Assembly (NCBI RefSeq): GCF_018604545.1
Contig: NZ_CP075896.1
Span: 1,984,001 to 2,048,000, forward strand
Source: Streptomyces koelreuteriae
GTDB lineage: Bacteria > Actinomycetota > Actinomycetes > Streptomycetales > Streptomycetaceae
DNA: 64,000 bases
Direction: 5' to 3'
The notes below the pieces were generated by a model, which saw nothing but the letters and a program-made list of their open reading frames with translations, was not told the origin of the DNA and did no database searches. This document shows positions 1 to 8,783 of this stretch, piece by piece. Within the stretch, counting starts at the first letter, position 1. Every line of letters begins with the position of its first letter. Both the position numbers and the translations under genes were made by a program.

Positions 1-80
1 CTGCGGATCGACGTGCCGTCGTCGGTCGTACGACTGTCGACGACACGGCTGTCGGGGTGCCTGCAGAAGGGGCAGTGCAT
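1..80 (-). CDS. nrdR: NrdR transcriptional repressor, N-terminal fragment
   Basis: The reverse strand from the ATG at 80 reads [20 protein letters not shown] and runs off the window edge. This is the canonical NrdR start: the first CxxC pair of the zinc ribbon followed by the PDSRVVDSR signature. NrdR is an ATP/dATP-sensing repressor of ribonucleotide reductase genes, and in Streptomyces it is cotranscribed with the class II reductase nrdJ, which would lie to the left of the window. Only about 26 codons are visible, so the ATP-cone cannot be checked. It is divergent from lexA, as in other actinobacteria, and two NrdR-box-like sites lie about 110-155 nt upstream. Confidence 0.93.
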   Translation of the reverse strand, partial: MHCPFCRHPDSRVVDSRTTDDGTSIR

Positions 81-189
81 GAACTCCCAACCCTCCTCAC
101 AGCAGACTCAATGGCCTCGCCGGGCATCTCGCGCCCCACGAAGCAGTCCCAAGCATAGGCGATGACCATGGGCACTGAGACCCGGGGGA

Positions 190-233
190 CCACAACTTGT
201 GGGCTGCTGCTGCAATCCAACCACTAGATGTGG
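190..233 (-). promoter_or_regulatory. Tandem NrdR boxes upstream of nrdR
   Basis: Two similar imperfect palindromes lie at 190-202 (ccacaacttgtgg) and 221-233 (ccactagatgtgg), with the same phase and exactly 31 bp apart, i.e. three helical turns. NrdR characteristically binds paired boxes about three turns apart with a C-W-A-N-A-T-N-T-W-G core, and both copies fit loosely. They probably mediate autoregulation of nrdR-nrdJ. Inference rests on spacing, similarity and position, not on binding data. Confidence 0.6.
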
Positions 234-239
234 GGATTG

Positions 240-630
240 GCTCATACATCCACGCCGTCCACGCGTGTCGCACGCGTAGCCGCAGGTGAGGCGCGACCGG
301 CCGAGCCACACCGGCCTCGGCCGCACACCGCGGCCCCGTTGTTCGCGCGCGAACGGACGCACCACTCGCCCACGACCGCTTCCGTCCACGCACGGCCGTA
401 TCGCCGCGGCGCATGCGGAGATACCGTGGGCGCCGCGAGGAGGGGGCGTGGGACTCCCGCACAGATGGCCGCCGGTCCCAGGGCAGGGGAATGCCGGATG
501 GCAGACTGGGGCAACAGTCCACGAGGCGATCACCCCGGCGGTGAAGAGTACAGCAATGGACCTTTTTGCCCGCCAGGAAACGCGGCAGCCAATACACCCG
601 GACACATGATCGCGTCAGTCGATTCGCGAT
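240..630. other. Long nrdR-lexA intergenic stretch, no gene recognised
   Basis: About 390 nt between the NrdR boxes and the LexA operator carry no convincing coding frame: reading frames on both strands have low-complexity Arg/Pro/Ala translations and no family signature or matching ribosome binding site. I looked for a cobalamin riboswitch, which precedes some Streptomyces reductase genes, and did not see one. The stretch may hold further promoter elements or a long leader. Confidence 0.4.
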
Positions 631-637
631 TTTTCAC

Positions 638-653
638 TCGAACGTGTGTTTGG
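638..653 (+). promoter_or_regulatory. LexA box (SOS operator) of lexA
   Basis: The sequence TCGAACGTGTGTTTGG matches the actinobacterial/Gram-positive SOS consensus TCGAAC(N4)GTTCGA with a strong left half and a weaker right half. It lies 60 nt upstream of the lexA GTG start, the usual place for autorepression. A similar box lies before recA at 42867-42882, so both core SOS genes in the window carry the operator. Confidence 0.75.
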
Positions 654-712
654 CGCAACCTTTCGAAACCAACTACCGTTGTCCAGCAGGGAGACCATCG
701 AGAGGGGCCGAC

Positions 713-1492
713 GTGACCACCACCGCAGACAGTGCCACCATCACTGCCCAGGACCGCTCCCAGGGCCGACTCGAGCCGGTGCACGCGATGAACGAAGTTA
801 CGAACCCGGAGGGGCACAAGCGCTCCTTGCCGGGACGACCTCCCGGCATCCGGGCTGACAGCTCCGGACTCACCGACCGCCAGCGCCGCGTGATCGAGGT
901 CATCAGGGACTCAGTGCAGCGGCGCGGCTACCCGCCGTCGATGCGGGAGATCGGTCAGGCCGTCGGCCTTTCCAGCACCTCCTCCGTCGCACACCAGCTG
1001 ATGGCACTGGAGCGCAAGGGCTTCCTGCGCCGCGACCCGCACCGTCCGCGCGCCTACGAGGTGCGCGGCTCGGACCAGGCCGCGTCCGTGCAGCCCACGG
1101 ACACCGCGGGCAAGCCGGCCGCGTCCTACGTCCCGCTGGTCGGCCGTATCGCCGCCGGTGGCCCGATTCTCGCCGAGGAGTCCGTCGAGGACGTCTTCCC
1201 TCTCCCCCGCCAGCTCGTCGGCGACGGTGAGCTGTTCGTGCTGAAGGTCGTCGGCGATTCGATGATCGAGGCCGCGATCTGCGACGGCGACTGGGTCACG
1301 GTCCGCCGCCAGCCGGTCGCGGAGAACGGCGACATCGTGGCCGCGATGCTCGACGGAGAGGCCACCGTCAAGCGCTTCAAGCGCGAGGACGGCCATGTCT
1401 GGCTCCTGCCGCACAACGCGGCCTACGAGCCGATCCCCGGCGACGACGCGACCATCCTCGGCAAGGTGGTGGCCGTACTGCGCCGCGTCTGA
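713..1492 (+). CDS. lexA: LexA repressor, SOS regulator
   Basis: LexA represses DNA-damage genes and self-cleaves when RecA filaments form. The 259-residue product has an N-terminal winged helix-turn-helix (about residues 50-115, with [12 protein letters not shown] and the recognition region [10 protein letters not shown]). The cleavage bond Ala148-Gly149 lies in VGRIAAGG, the catalytic Ser is Ser183 in GDSM and the catalytic Lys is Lys220 in ATVKRF. The GTG at 713 is chosen because it has GAGAGG about 8 nt upstream and gives the known Streptomyces N-terminus [10 protein letters not shown] longer frame from an ATG at 566 would run through the operator. It is divergent from nrdR and convergent with the dinG-type helicase, and is likely autoregulated through the box at 638-653. 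Confidence 0.97.
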   Translation: MTTTADSATITAQDRSQGRLEPVHAMNEVTNPEGHKRSLPGRPPGIRADSSGLTDRQRRVIEVIRDSVQRRGYPPSMREIGQAVGLSSTSSVAHQLMALERKGFLRRDPHRPRAYEVRGSDQAASVQPTDTAGKPAASYVPLVGRIAAGGPILAEESVEDVFPLPRQLVGDGELFVLKVVGDSMIEAAICDGDWVTVRRQPVAENGDIVAAMLDGEATVKRFKREDGHVWLLPHNAAYEPIPGDDATILGKVVAVLRRV

Positions 1493-1510
1493 CGCCACGC
1501 ACCGCGTCGG

Positions 1511-1529
1511 GTGGGCCCAGCGGGCCCAC
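1511..1529. terminator. Hairpin between lexA and dinG
   Basis: GTGGGCCC-AGC-GGGCCCAC forms a perfect 8-bp stem with a 3-nt loop, 18 nt after the lexA stop and in the gap between two convergent genes. There is no U tract, as is common for Streptomyces terminators. It probably ends lexA transcription. Confidence 0.5.
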
Positions 1530-1679
1530 CTTCAGACCGGGCCCCGGGACCCCTGCGCCGGTTCCGGGGCCCTGTGCTGTCCGGGGCCGGTACCCGCGGG
1601 TCAGCCTCAGGCTCGACCCTCAGTGGTGGGGTCGGGTGCTGGAGGGGGCCGGTCCGCAGGCACGGACAGCCCCCGCGAC

Positions 1680-3656
1680 TCATCCGGCTTCCGTCTGCTG
1701 CGCCGCCGCGTCGATCGCCGCCAGCGACTTCCGCACCTGATTACGGTCGGCCGTGAACCAGAAGTCGGGCATGGACGCCTTCAGATAGCCGCCGTACCGG
1801 GCCGTCGCGAGCCGCTGGTCCAGCACGGCGACCACACCGCGGTCGCCTGACGCCCGTACGAGACGGCCGGCGCCCTGGGCCATGAGGAGCGCGGCGTGGG
1901 TGGCGGCGACCGCCATGAAACCGTTGCCACCCGCTTCCTCCACGGCCTTCTGACGGGCGCTCATCAAGGGGTCGTCGGGACGCGGGAACGGGATCTTGTC
2001 CATCACGACCAGCTGACAGCTGGGCCCGGGTACGTCCACGCCCTGCCACAGCGACAGCGTGCCGAACAGGCAGGTCTTCGGGTCGGCCGCGAAGTTCTTG
2101 ATGAGCTCGCCGAGCGTCTCCTCACCCTGGAGGAGGATCGGGAACTCCGGGATCCGGGAGCGCAGTTCCTCAGCGGCCAGTTGGGCTCCCCGCATGGAGG
2201 AGAACAGGCCGAGGGTGCGGCCGCCCGCCGCCTGGATCAGCTCCGTGAGCTCGTCGAGCATGTCGGCGCGATCGCCGTCCCGCGCGGGGCGCGCCAGGTG
2301 TTTGGCGACGTACAGGATGCCCTGCTTGCGGTAGTCGAAGGGCGAGCCGACGTCGATGCCCTTCCACTTGGGGAGGTCGTCGCCCTCGGTGCCCTCGGGG
2401 GCTAGGCCGAGGGAGGCACCGACGCCGTTGAAGTCGCCGCCCAGCTTCAGCGTCGCGGACGTCAGGATCACGGAGCGGTCCGCGAAGAGCTTCTCCCGCA
2501 GGAGACCCGAGACGGACATGGGGGCGACGCGCAGGGAGGCTCCGAAACGGTCGTGGCGCTCGTACCAGACCACGTCCCATTCGGAGCCGTTCGTGATCCG
2601 CTCCGCCACGTCGTGCACGTTCTCCACGGAAGCCAGGGCCTGCTTGCGGATCGCGTCCTCGTCCTGGACGGACTTGTCGCGGGTCGCGCCGATCGCGGAG
2701 ATGACGGTGCGGCACGCGTCGCGCAGGGCCATGAGCGCGTAGCCGAGGTCCTCGGGGATTTCCTCGAGCCGGCCCGGCAGCGCCAGCTCCATCAGCCGCT
2801 CGAACCCCTCGGAGGCCGTCTGGAGCTGGTCCGCCGCCTTCTCGTTGACGAGCTTCGCGGCGCGGCGCACCGCGCGGCTGACCTGGCCGGGGGTGAGCTC
2901 CCCTGTCGCGACTCCGGTGACCCGGGAGACCAGCTCATGGGCCTCGTCGACGATCAGCACCTCGTGCTGCGGAAGGACCGGGGCGCCCTCGATGGCGTCG
3001 ATGGCAAGCAGCGCGTGGTTGGTGACGACGACGTCGGAGAGTTTGGCCCGCTCGCGGGCCATCTCGGCGAAGCACTCCGCTCCGTAGGCGCACTTCGAGG
3101 CACCCAGGCACTCCCTCGACGACACCGACACCTGGGCCCAGGCCCGGTCCGAGATACCGGGCGTGAGGTTGTCACGGTCCCCGGTCTCGGTCTCGTCGGC
3201 CCAGTCCCGCACCCGCAGCAGGTCCTGACCCAGCTTGCTGGTGGGAGCGGCCGCCTCGAACTGGTCGAAGAGGCCCTCTTCCTCGTCCTGTGGGACGCCC
3301 TCGTGCAGCCGGTGCAGGCACAGGTAGTTCGACCGGCCCTTGAGCATCGCGAACTCCGGGCGGCGGCGCAGCAGGGGGTGCAGCGACTCGACCGTTCTCG
3401 GCAGGTCGCGCTCCGCCAGCTGGCGCTGCAGGGCCAGGGTGGCGGTCGCGACGACCACGCGCTCCCCGTGCGCGAGCGCGGGCACCAGGTAGCCCAGCGA
3501 CTTGCCGGTGCCGGTGCCGGCCTGGACCAGCAGGTGGGAGCCGTCGTCGATCGCTTCCGCGACGGATTCGGCCATGGTCACCTGACCGGGGCGCTCCGTA
3601 CCGCCGACGGCAGTGACGGCGGCATGCAGGAGTTCGGGGAGCGAGGGCTTCGTCAT
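1680..3656 (-). CDS. dinG: DinG/XPD-family ATP-dependent DNA helicase
   Basis: This 658-residue superfamily 2 helicase unwinds DNA 5' to 3' and probably resolves R-loops and damaged forks. The Walker A motif AGTGTGKS lies near residue 46 and the DEAH box (VDEAHEL) near residue 235. Four cysteines between them (NYLC near 112, then ECLGASKC and ECF near 183-196) fit the iron-sulfur cluster of XPD/DinG enzymes. C-terminal motifs V and VI appear as LWQGVDVPG and QGAGRLVR. It is convergent with lexA; dinG being LexA-controlled elsewhere fits the context, although I saw no LexA box upstream here. The ATG at 3656 gives a standard N-terminus (MTKPSLPELLHAAV). Confidence 0.9.
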   Translation of the reverse strand: MTKPSLPELLHAAVTAVGGTERPGQVTMAESVAEAIDDGSHLLVQAGTGTGKSLGYLVPALAHGERVVVATATLALQRQLAERDLPRTVESLHPLLRRRPEFAMLKGRSNYLCLHRLHEGVPQDEEEGLFDQFEAAAPTSKLGQDLLRVRDWADETETGDRDNLTPGISDRAWAQVSVSSRECLGASKCAYGAECFAEMARERAKLSDVVVTNHALLAIDAIEGAPVLPQHEVLIVDEAHELVSRVTGVATGELTPGQVSRAVRRAAKLVNEKAADQLQTASEGFERLMELALPGRLEEIPEDLGYALMALRDACRTVISAIGATRDKSVQDEDAIRKQALASVENVHDVAERITNGSEWDVVWYERHDRFGASLRVAPMSVSGLLREKLFADRSVILTSATLKLGGDFNGVGASLGLAPEGTEGDDLPKWKGIDVGSPFDYRKQGILYVAKHLARPARDGDRADMLDELTELIQAAGGRTLGLFSSMRGAQLAAEELRSRIPEFPILLQGEETLGELIKNFAADPKTCLFGTLSLWQGVDVPGPSCQLVVMDKIPFPRPDDPLMSARQKAVEEAGGNGFMAVAATHAALLMAQGAGRLVRASGDRGVVAVLDQRLATARYGGYLKASMPDFWFTADRNQVRKSLAAIDAAAQQTEAG

Positions 3657-3812
3657 AGCGCGACCACCCTACGACCCGGCACTGACAATCGGGCGATCAA
3701 GGCGGGGGCGGGGGACGGGATCAAGACCTTGGGCTCCTCGACGGGGTGGGTGCTCGTGGGAACTACGGCGTCACGCACCGCGTTCAATGAGTGATGGCGC
3801 GGTGACACAGCG

Positions 3813-4574
3813 CTACAACAGATGCCGGAGAGACCGGTCTCGGACCATGAGGGCGGCCCGCTTCGCGGGCAGGTCGACCTCGGCGGAGAACCGGAAGCCT
3901 GCGGTCAGAAAAGCGGCGATGGAGGGGGTGTTGCGAATGTCGGGTTCCGCGATGACGCGTGCGCAGGAGGAACGCTGCGCGAGAGCGAGATCGGCTACGG
4001 CTCGCAGCAGCAGACCGCCCAGACCACGCCCCCGGTCGGCGACGGCACCGAAGAGGAGGTGGAGTCCCGTGTCATGAGGCCGGGCGGGGTAGTGGAGGGC
4101 CAACGGGTCGAGGTCCGCCCGGTAGATCTCCCAGTAGCTCATCGGCGTTCCGTCCAGCACTCCGATGCAGGGCACGCTGCGTCCGTCGCAGGCGAGCTGG
4201 GCCCGTAGGTGCTCCTCGGTCACGTCCTGCGGTCCGGCCAGCTCCCAGAACCCCGCGGCAGGGTCGTTCATCCAGCCACTGATGAGCGGAAGGTCACGGT
4301 CGACGCGCACGGGGTCGAGATGGAAGACGCCTGCGGATGTATGGGCTGGGCCCCAGTCGGCGACGTGGTCTAGGAGGTCGGCCTCAGCCGGGAGGAGCGA
4401 GGTGTCGCGGGTCATGGTGAGGGAGACGGAGAGCTGAGCCGTGCCCCGCGCGTCCCGCTCACCGGCATACGCACCGGGGGTCGCGCGGTGTGCGTCGCAG
4501 CCGGCGTCAGAGCCGAGGCCGGCCGTGACGGGAACAGCGGTACCGGGATCGGTGGTGGGGTCGGCGAAGGGCAC
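3813..4574 (-). CDS. Siderophore-type acetyltransferase (IucB/AlcB-like GNAT)
   Basis: The last gene of a three-gene siderophore cluster. The 253-residue product is a GNAT acyltransferase of the type that acylates N-hydroxylated lysine, cadaverine or diaminopropane arms for NIS siderophores. The acyl-CoA loop is RGRGLGGLLL near residues 175-185, and the preceding PMSYWEIYRAD and HLLFG segments are typical of IucB/AlcB/MbtK relatives. The first roughly 55 residues (Pro/Ala/Gly-rich, before MTRDTSLLP) are not conserved in the family. The GTG at 4574 has GAGAGGAG upstream, so the extension is probably translated. It lies 82 nt after the synthetase stop. Substrate identity is inferred only from family. 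Confidence 0.83.
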   Translation of the reverse strand: MPFADPTTDPGTAVPVTAGLGSDAGCDAHRATPGAYAGERDARGTAQLSVSLTMTRDTSLLPAEADLLDHVADWGPAHTSAGVFHLDPVRVDRDLPLISGWMNDPAAGFWELAGPQDVTEEHLRAQLACDGRSVPCIGVLDGTPMSYWEIYRADLDPLALHYPARPHDTGLHLLFGAVADRGRGLGGLLLRAVADLALAQRSSCARVIAEPDIRNTPSIAAFLTAGFRFSAEVDLPAKRAALMVRDRSLRHLL

Positions 4575-4656
4575 CGAATGCTCCTCTCAGCAAGGGGGGT
4601 GGGGCACGTCCTCAGGAATGAAGGAGGTCGGTTGTGATCAGAGACGCTCGGGGTGG

Positions 4657-6774
4657 TCAGGAGTGCAGGGGGTTGGCGATGGTGACGTAGACGGACTGGG
4701 TGTCGACCGGGCCGACGAGTTCGTCGAGGCCGTGCAGCCGGGTCAGCAGGTTGGCTTTGCAGCGCAGCACCGGTGAGTCGAGCAGGCGGGCGGGCAGCGG
4801 TGTGCGCAGCCGACCCGGGCCGGCTGCGACGCTTCCGAGGAAACGGCGGAAGGCGGCGAGCAGCAGCCGCTCATCGGCCAGTCCCTGGGAGCCGAACGCG
4901 CCGATGAGGCCGAGGACGTTGTTGACGGCCAGGTAGTACGCGAAGCGCTCGTCGGCGACCTCGTCACGGACGAACGTGTCGCTCCGCTCTCCGATACCGG
5001 GCAGCCGGGCATCGAGCTCCGCGCGCCGGGACTCGCGGAAGTAGTAGCCCTGGTTGTCTCGGTAGCGGCCGCCCGCGGGCCAGCCCTCGGCGTCCAGCAG
5101 AAGCAGGGTGTTCTGCTGGTGCGCTTCCAGAGCGATACCGGCCTCGGAGTCGAGCCACAGGACGGGGCGCACTACGTGCTGGAGGTAGCGCAGGAACCAC
5201 TCGGCGGCCACGGCTCCCTGCGGTCGGCCGGTCCGGCGGGCGAGACGCGTGACGACCTCGGCAAGCCTGGACCGAAGTACTGGGCGATGGTCCTCCGGGC
5301 GGTCCGGACTGGTCCCGGGCCGGGTCGGCGAACCCGGGCGTGGCGAGACGAGTCCGGCCACGCAGGAAACGTCGTCGGAGGAGGTGAACGGGTTGTGGCG
5401 GATCACCACGTCCAGCCCGGGCAACGGGGCACCGTCGGGATCGTCGACAGCCAGCCAGGCCGGGTCGCGCACGATGTCGAAGCCCGGGTGCGCGGCATGC
5501 CACTGCTGCGCGAGTCCGCTGCGGAGCAGGCGGTGGACCTCGACGCCCCGGTGGAGTTCCTTGCGGAGGTTCTCGCGGCGGGAGTTGGTGATGCGCAGGC
5601 CGAGCGACAGCTTGAGCATCGCGGGGGCATCGGAGCGGTAGACGGTTCGAACGGAGGAGGTGGGCTGCCAGGGGGTGCCATGAGTGCCGAGGTCGCGGAG
5701 CAGTCCTGCGTCCAGCAGGGCAGCCGTCTCAGGTCGGTGCCGGACCTCGCACGCTTGCCAGGGGTGCAGGGGCAGCAGGGCGTATCCGTCCGGCAGAGAC
5801 AGTCCGGTCCCGGCCAGGCGTGTGGTGAGCCGGGCGGCGGGGACGGGGCGACCGCGTTCGGTCCACGCGGAGTCGGTGGCGAGGAGGGAGGGAGCGACAG
5901 CCAGCCAGTGCAGAGGGAAGGAGCCGCGCAGCTCGGGTGAGTAGAGCCGGGCTTCGGTATCGGAGAGGCCCTCGCGGCTCTTCGGGGACGGATGCCAGGG
6001 GTGTCCGAGGAGGAGTGCCTGCTCTGCGGCGAGGAAGAGACCAGGGCCGTCGGCCGGATGGTTCCGGCGATCGCTGAGGAAGGCGGCGACACGGCGGAGG
6101 GAGTCGGCGACACCGGCGACCAGCTCGATGCCGCCGGGGCCTTCGCCGGCAGCGGCAACAGCACGGGCACCGGCACCGGCACCAACGCTGGAGGCGGGTC
6201 CGCCGGTGAGGCCGGAGCCCAAGGCGGGGCCGATGCCGGGGTCGACGCAGAGGCCGATGCCAGGGTTGACGCCGGAGCCGGGCCCGGGCCCGGGGCCAAT
6301 GCCAGGGCCGGGGCTCATGTCGGCGCTTCCCGCGAACGTCTCTCTGGTGAGCAGGGCTGCGACCGTGACGGCGTCGGCCGGCGGGGCGTGGTCGGGGGCG
6401 TGGGCCAGTTGTGGCAGGCCGAAGCGGTGCCAGCCGGTCGGGGACCAGTAGCGGACCGGGGCGAGAAGGGCCGTGCCGCTGGCGGGAAGGGGGATGCGGA
6501 GGATCCCGTCGGCGGGGGCGGGCTGGTCGGTCTCGCGCACCCAGCAGCGCAGCAGGTTCTCCACGGCGGCTGCCTGGGCGGCGATGTGCGGGTCCGGATG
6601 GTCCAGGAGGTCGGTGGCAGGTCCGGCGTTCCGCCCCTCGGCGGACGGTGCCTCGGGCCTCTGCGCAGGGACCGCCGACTCCACGGACGCGCCCGACAGC
6701 CGGGCATGGACGGAACCTTCTGCCCGCATCGTGGCATGTTCGTCGGAGTCGGGGATGGCGTTCAACACGGGCAC
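4657..6774 (-). CDS. IucA/IucC-family NRPS-independent siderophore synthetase
   Basis: NIS synthetases adenylate a carboxylate (usually citrate or a derivative) and couple it to an amine or hydroxamate arm. Of 705 residues, the N-terminal third carries the nucleotide-binding HPWHPSPKSREG motif near residue 267 and the C-terminal half carries the FhuF-like reductase domain (LRKELHRGVEVHRLL, HQQNTLLLL near 560). Between the two N-terminal conserved blocks, roughly residues 150-210, lies a Gly/Pro/Ala low-complexity insert with GPGIGPGPGPG-type repeats, which is not part of the family. The GTG at 6774 is the longest start; an ATG 15 codons in (MRAEGSV) is a possible alternative. It follows the aminotransferase by 79 nt and is probably cotranscribed with it. 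Confidence 0.9.
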   Translation of the reverse strand: MPVLNAIPDSDEHATMRAEGSVHARLSGASVESAVPAQRPEAPSAEGRNAGPATDLLDHPDPHIAAQAAAVENLLRCWVRETDQPAPADGILRIPLPASGTALLAPVRYWSPTGWHRFGLPQLAHAPDHAPPADAVTVAALLTRETFAGSADMSPGPGIGPGPGPGSGVNPGIGLCVDPGIGPALGSGLTGGPASSVGAGAGARAVAAAGEGPGGIELVAGVADSLRRVAAFLSDRRNHPADGPGLFLAAEQALLLGHPWHPSPKSREGLSDTEARLYSPELRGSFPLHWLAVAPSLLATDSAWTERGRPVPAARLTTRLAGTGLSLPDGYALLPLHPWQACEVRHRPETAALLDAGLLRDLGTHGTPWQPTSSVRTVYRSDAPAMLKLSLGLRITNSRRENLRKELHRGVEVHRLLRSGLAQQWHAAHPGFDIVRDPAWLAVDDPDGAPLPGLDVVIRHNPFTSSDDVSCVAGLVSPRPGSPTRPGTSPDRPEDHRPVLRSRLAEVVTRLARRTGRPQGAVAAEWFLRYLQHVVRPVLWLDSEAGIALEAHQQNTLLLLDAEGWPAGGRYRDNQGYYFRESRRAELDARLPGIGERSDTFVRDEVADERFAYYLAVNNVLGLIGAFGSQGLADERLLLAAFRRFLGSVAAGPGRLRTPLPARLLDSPVLRCKANLLTRLHGLDELVGPVDTQSVYVTIANPLHS

Positions 6775-6853
6775 CTCGTGGGGGGGCAGGGGCGTGGGGT
6801 CGGGGGTGCGAGCCGAGGGGTTCCACTCAGCTCACTGGTGAGAGCCAGAAGGC

Positions 6854-8497
6854 TCACGGCGTAGACGGCGCCGCTGCCGCGCCCCCAGGGCATCGAGCGG
6901 CTGCTCGGACGGCATCGGCCAAGCGGTCCAGGACCGCGGCGGCCTGTTCGTCGGTGATCGTTAGCGGTGGCAGCAGTCGTACGACGCTCGCGTGACGGCC
7001 GCCGAGTCCGACGATGAGGCCGCGTCGCAGGCACTCCCGCTGGACCGCGGCGGCCAGTTCGGGGGCGGCGGGGAGGGGACGACGTGCTCGGTCCGGCACC
7101 ACCGACGCGCCCGAAACGGAAACGGCGGATGCCTCCACGGCGTCGTCCCGGCGGCGTCCGCCAGTCCCCCCGCCGATCCAGTCACCACCTACCACTCCAC
7201 CGGGACCCCGGCCGAATCCCCCAAACCCTCCGACTCCCCCAACTTCCCCAGCTGCACCGGCCGCACCGGCTGCACCTGCGTCCTCGGCCGCCTCCCCCTC
7301 GGGATTCACAAACTCCACCCCGATCATCAGCCCCCTCCCCCGCACATCCCCCACGCAGGGAAAGTCCGCTGCCAGGCCGCGGAGTTGGTGCAGCATGCGC
7401 GCGCCGAGAGTCGCCGCGCGCTCGGCGAGGTGGTTCTCCCGGACGTGGGCGAGGGTCGCCGTGCCGGCGGCCATGGCGAGCTGGTTGCCGCGGAAGGTGC
7501 CGGTGGGGGCGCCGGATTCGCCGATGTCAAGATCGTCGCGGTGGACGACGACGGCCAGCGGCAGGCTGCCTCCGATGGCCTTGGAGAGGACCATCACGTC
7601 GGGGGTCACTCCGCTGTGTTCCACCGCCCAGAAGGCGCCGGTCCGCCCGACGCCCGTCTGGGTCTCGTCGACGATCAGGGGGACGGAGCGTTCAGCCGTG
7701 AGCTGCCGCATGCGCCGGAGCCAGACGTCCGTTGCGGGGATCACCCCGCCCTCGCCCTGGACGGGCTCGACGATCATCCCGGCGGGGAGTGGCACGCCCG
7801 ACCCGGGGTCGTCGAGCACGGACTCGGTCCAGCGGGCGGCGAGGTCGGCCCCGGCCTCGCCGCCGACGCCGAACGGGCAGCGGTAGTCCTGCGGATAGGG
7901 CAGGCGGATGGCCCGTACGACGGTGGGCGCGTCGGGCGGCCCGGCGGGCTTTGCGTGGCAGGCGGCGGTGAACGTGATGAGGCCGGTACGCCCGGTCGCC
8001 GCGCGGACGAGTTCGCAGGCGGTTTCCACGGCGTCGCTGCCGGCCGGTCCGCAGAAGCGCACTCGGGCCCGGTCGGCGAGTCCTGGGGGCAGGGTGTGGA
8101 ACAACTCGGTGATGAAGGCGTCCTTGACGGGGGTGGCCAGGTCGAGGACGTTCAGGGGCGCGCCGGAGTCGAGGACCCTGCGGATGGCCTCCAGGACGAC
8201 GGGGTGGTTGTGTCCGAGCGCGAGATCGCCGGCGCCCGAGAGGCAGTCGAGGTAGCGGCGGCCGTCCGCGCCCTCGATGGTCAGCCCTCGCGCCCGCACC
8301 GGGACGATCGGCAGGGCCCGAGCATAGGTCCGGGCCGCGGACTCGCGCGCGGACTGGCGGCGGAGGATCCCCTCCTGCGCGACGCGCGTTCCCGGTGCCG
8401 TGGTGTCGTCGACCGCACCAACGGGGAGGGTTCTCACCGGCGTACGCCCCACAGCGGCCTCCTCTGACGCACATCCCCCACGGGTGGATTCCGCCAC
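6854..8497 (-). CDS. Class III PLP aminotransferase, diaminobutyrate-type
   Basis: This enzyme probably makes 2,4-diaminobutyrate or a similar diamine precursor for the siderophore. The fold-type I core is complete: SGAGDLALGHNHP near residue 90, the GSDAVE cofactor loop, DETQTGVGRTG near 280 and the PLP lysine in VLSKAIGG near 307. At 547 residues it is about 90 longer than relatives. The excess is a Gly/Ala-rich insert (repeated GAA, GGFGGFG, GGG) between GVEFVNPEG (about residue 395) and the C-terminal block ELAAAVQRECLRRG. It is the first gene of the siderophore operon and is divergent from the secreted proteases. No iron box resembling the actinobacterial DmdR/IdeR consensus was found upstream. 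Confidence 0.87.
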   Translation of the reverse strand: MAESTRGGCASEEAAVGRTPVRTLPVGAVDDTTAPGTRVAQEGILRRQSARESAARTYARALPIVPVRARGLTIEGADGRRYLDCLSGAGDLALGHNHPVVLEAIRRVLDSGAPLNVLDLATPVKDAFITELFHTLPPGLADRARVRFCGPAGSDAVETACELVRAATGRTGLITFTAACHAKPAGPPDAPTVVRAIRLPYPQDYRCPFGVGGEAGADLAARWTESVLDDPGSGVPLPAGMIVEPVQGEGGVIPATDVWLRRMRQLTAERSVPLIVDETQTGVGRTGAFWAVEHSGVTPDVMVLSKAIGGSLPLAVVVHRDDLDIGESGAPTGTFRGNQLAMAAGTATLAHVRENHLAERAATLGARMLHQLRGLAADFPCVGDVRGRGLMIGVEFVNPEGEAAEDAGAAGAAGAAGEVGGVGGFGGFGRGPGGVVGGDWIGGGTGGRRRDDAVEASAVSVSGASVVPDRARRPLPAAPELAAAVQRECLRRGLIVGLGGRHASVVRLLPPLTITDEQAAAVLDRLADAVRAAARCPGGAAAAPSTP

Positions 8498-8617
8498 GAC
8501 TTCCCCGACCTCCCACTGCGCACGGGCACGGAGGACCGCACACAGACAGCAGACCCCCCACCGCTACCAACCCCCGACCGCTCACCGGGTTACGGGTTGC
8601 TTCAAGATCCTTTCCGT

Positions 8618-8640
8618 GACGGAACTGTTGCGGTTCCGTC
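8618..8640. repeat. Inverted repeat in the divergent siderophore/protease gap
   Basis: GACGGAAC and GTTCCGTC form 8-bp perfect arms separated by 7 nt. The site lies about 120 nt upstream of the aminotransferase start and about 145 nt upstream of the first protease start, which is a natural place for an operator. It does not match the iron-regulator consensus I know. Function unknown. Confidence 0.4.
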
Positions 8641-8783
8641 GGGCCGCCCCCACAGCCACCGCATAGTGTGTGGTGCCGTTCCCGGGTGCCGGGCGGCCGG
8701 CCCGAACTCCCCGTGAGTTCGGCGGACACCGCGCCCGAGGAGCCGGTTCGTCCAAGTTCGTTCACATCAGGGGGAGTCAGATC

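Noticed and set aside
81..637. Cobalamin riboswitch before nrdR
   Set aside because: No B12-box or supporting helices recognised; the class II reductase operon is not expected to need one.
566..712. Upstream extension of lexA to an ATG at 566
   Set aside because: It would place the LexA operator and promoter inside the coding sequence and lacks a ribosome binding site; the GTG at 713 has one and gives the known N-terminus.
8498..8783. Iron-regulator (DmdR/IdeR) box upstream of the siderophore operon
   Set aside because: No match to the TTAGGTTAGGCTAACCTAA-like consensus on either strand.
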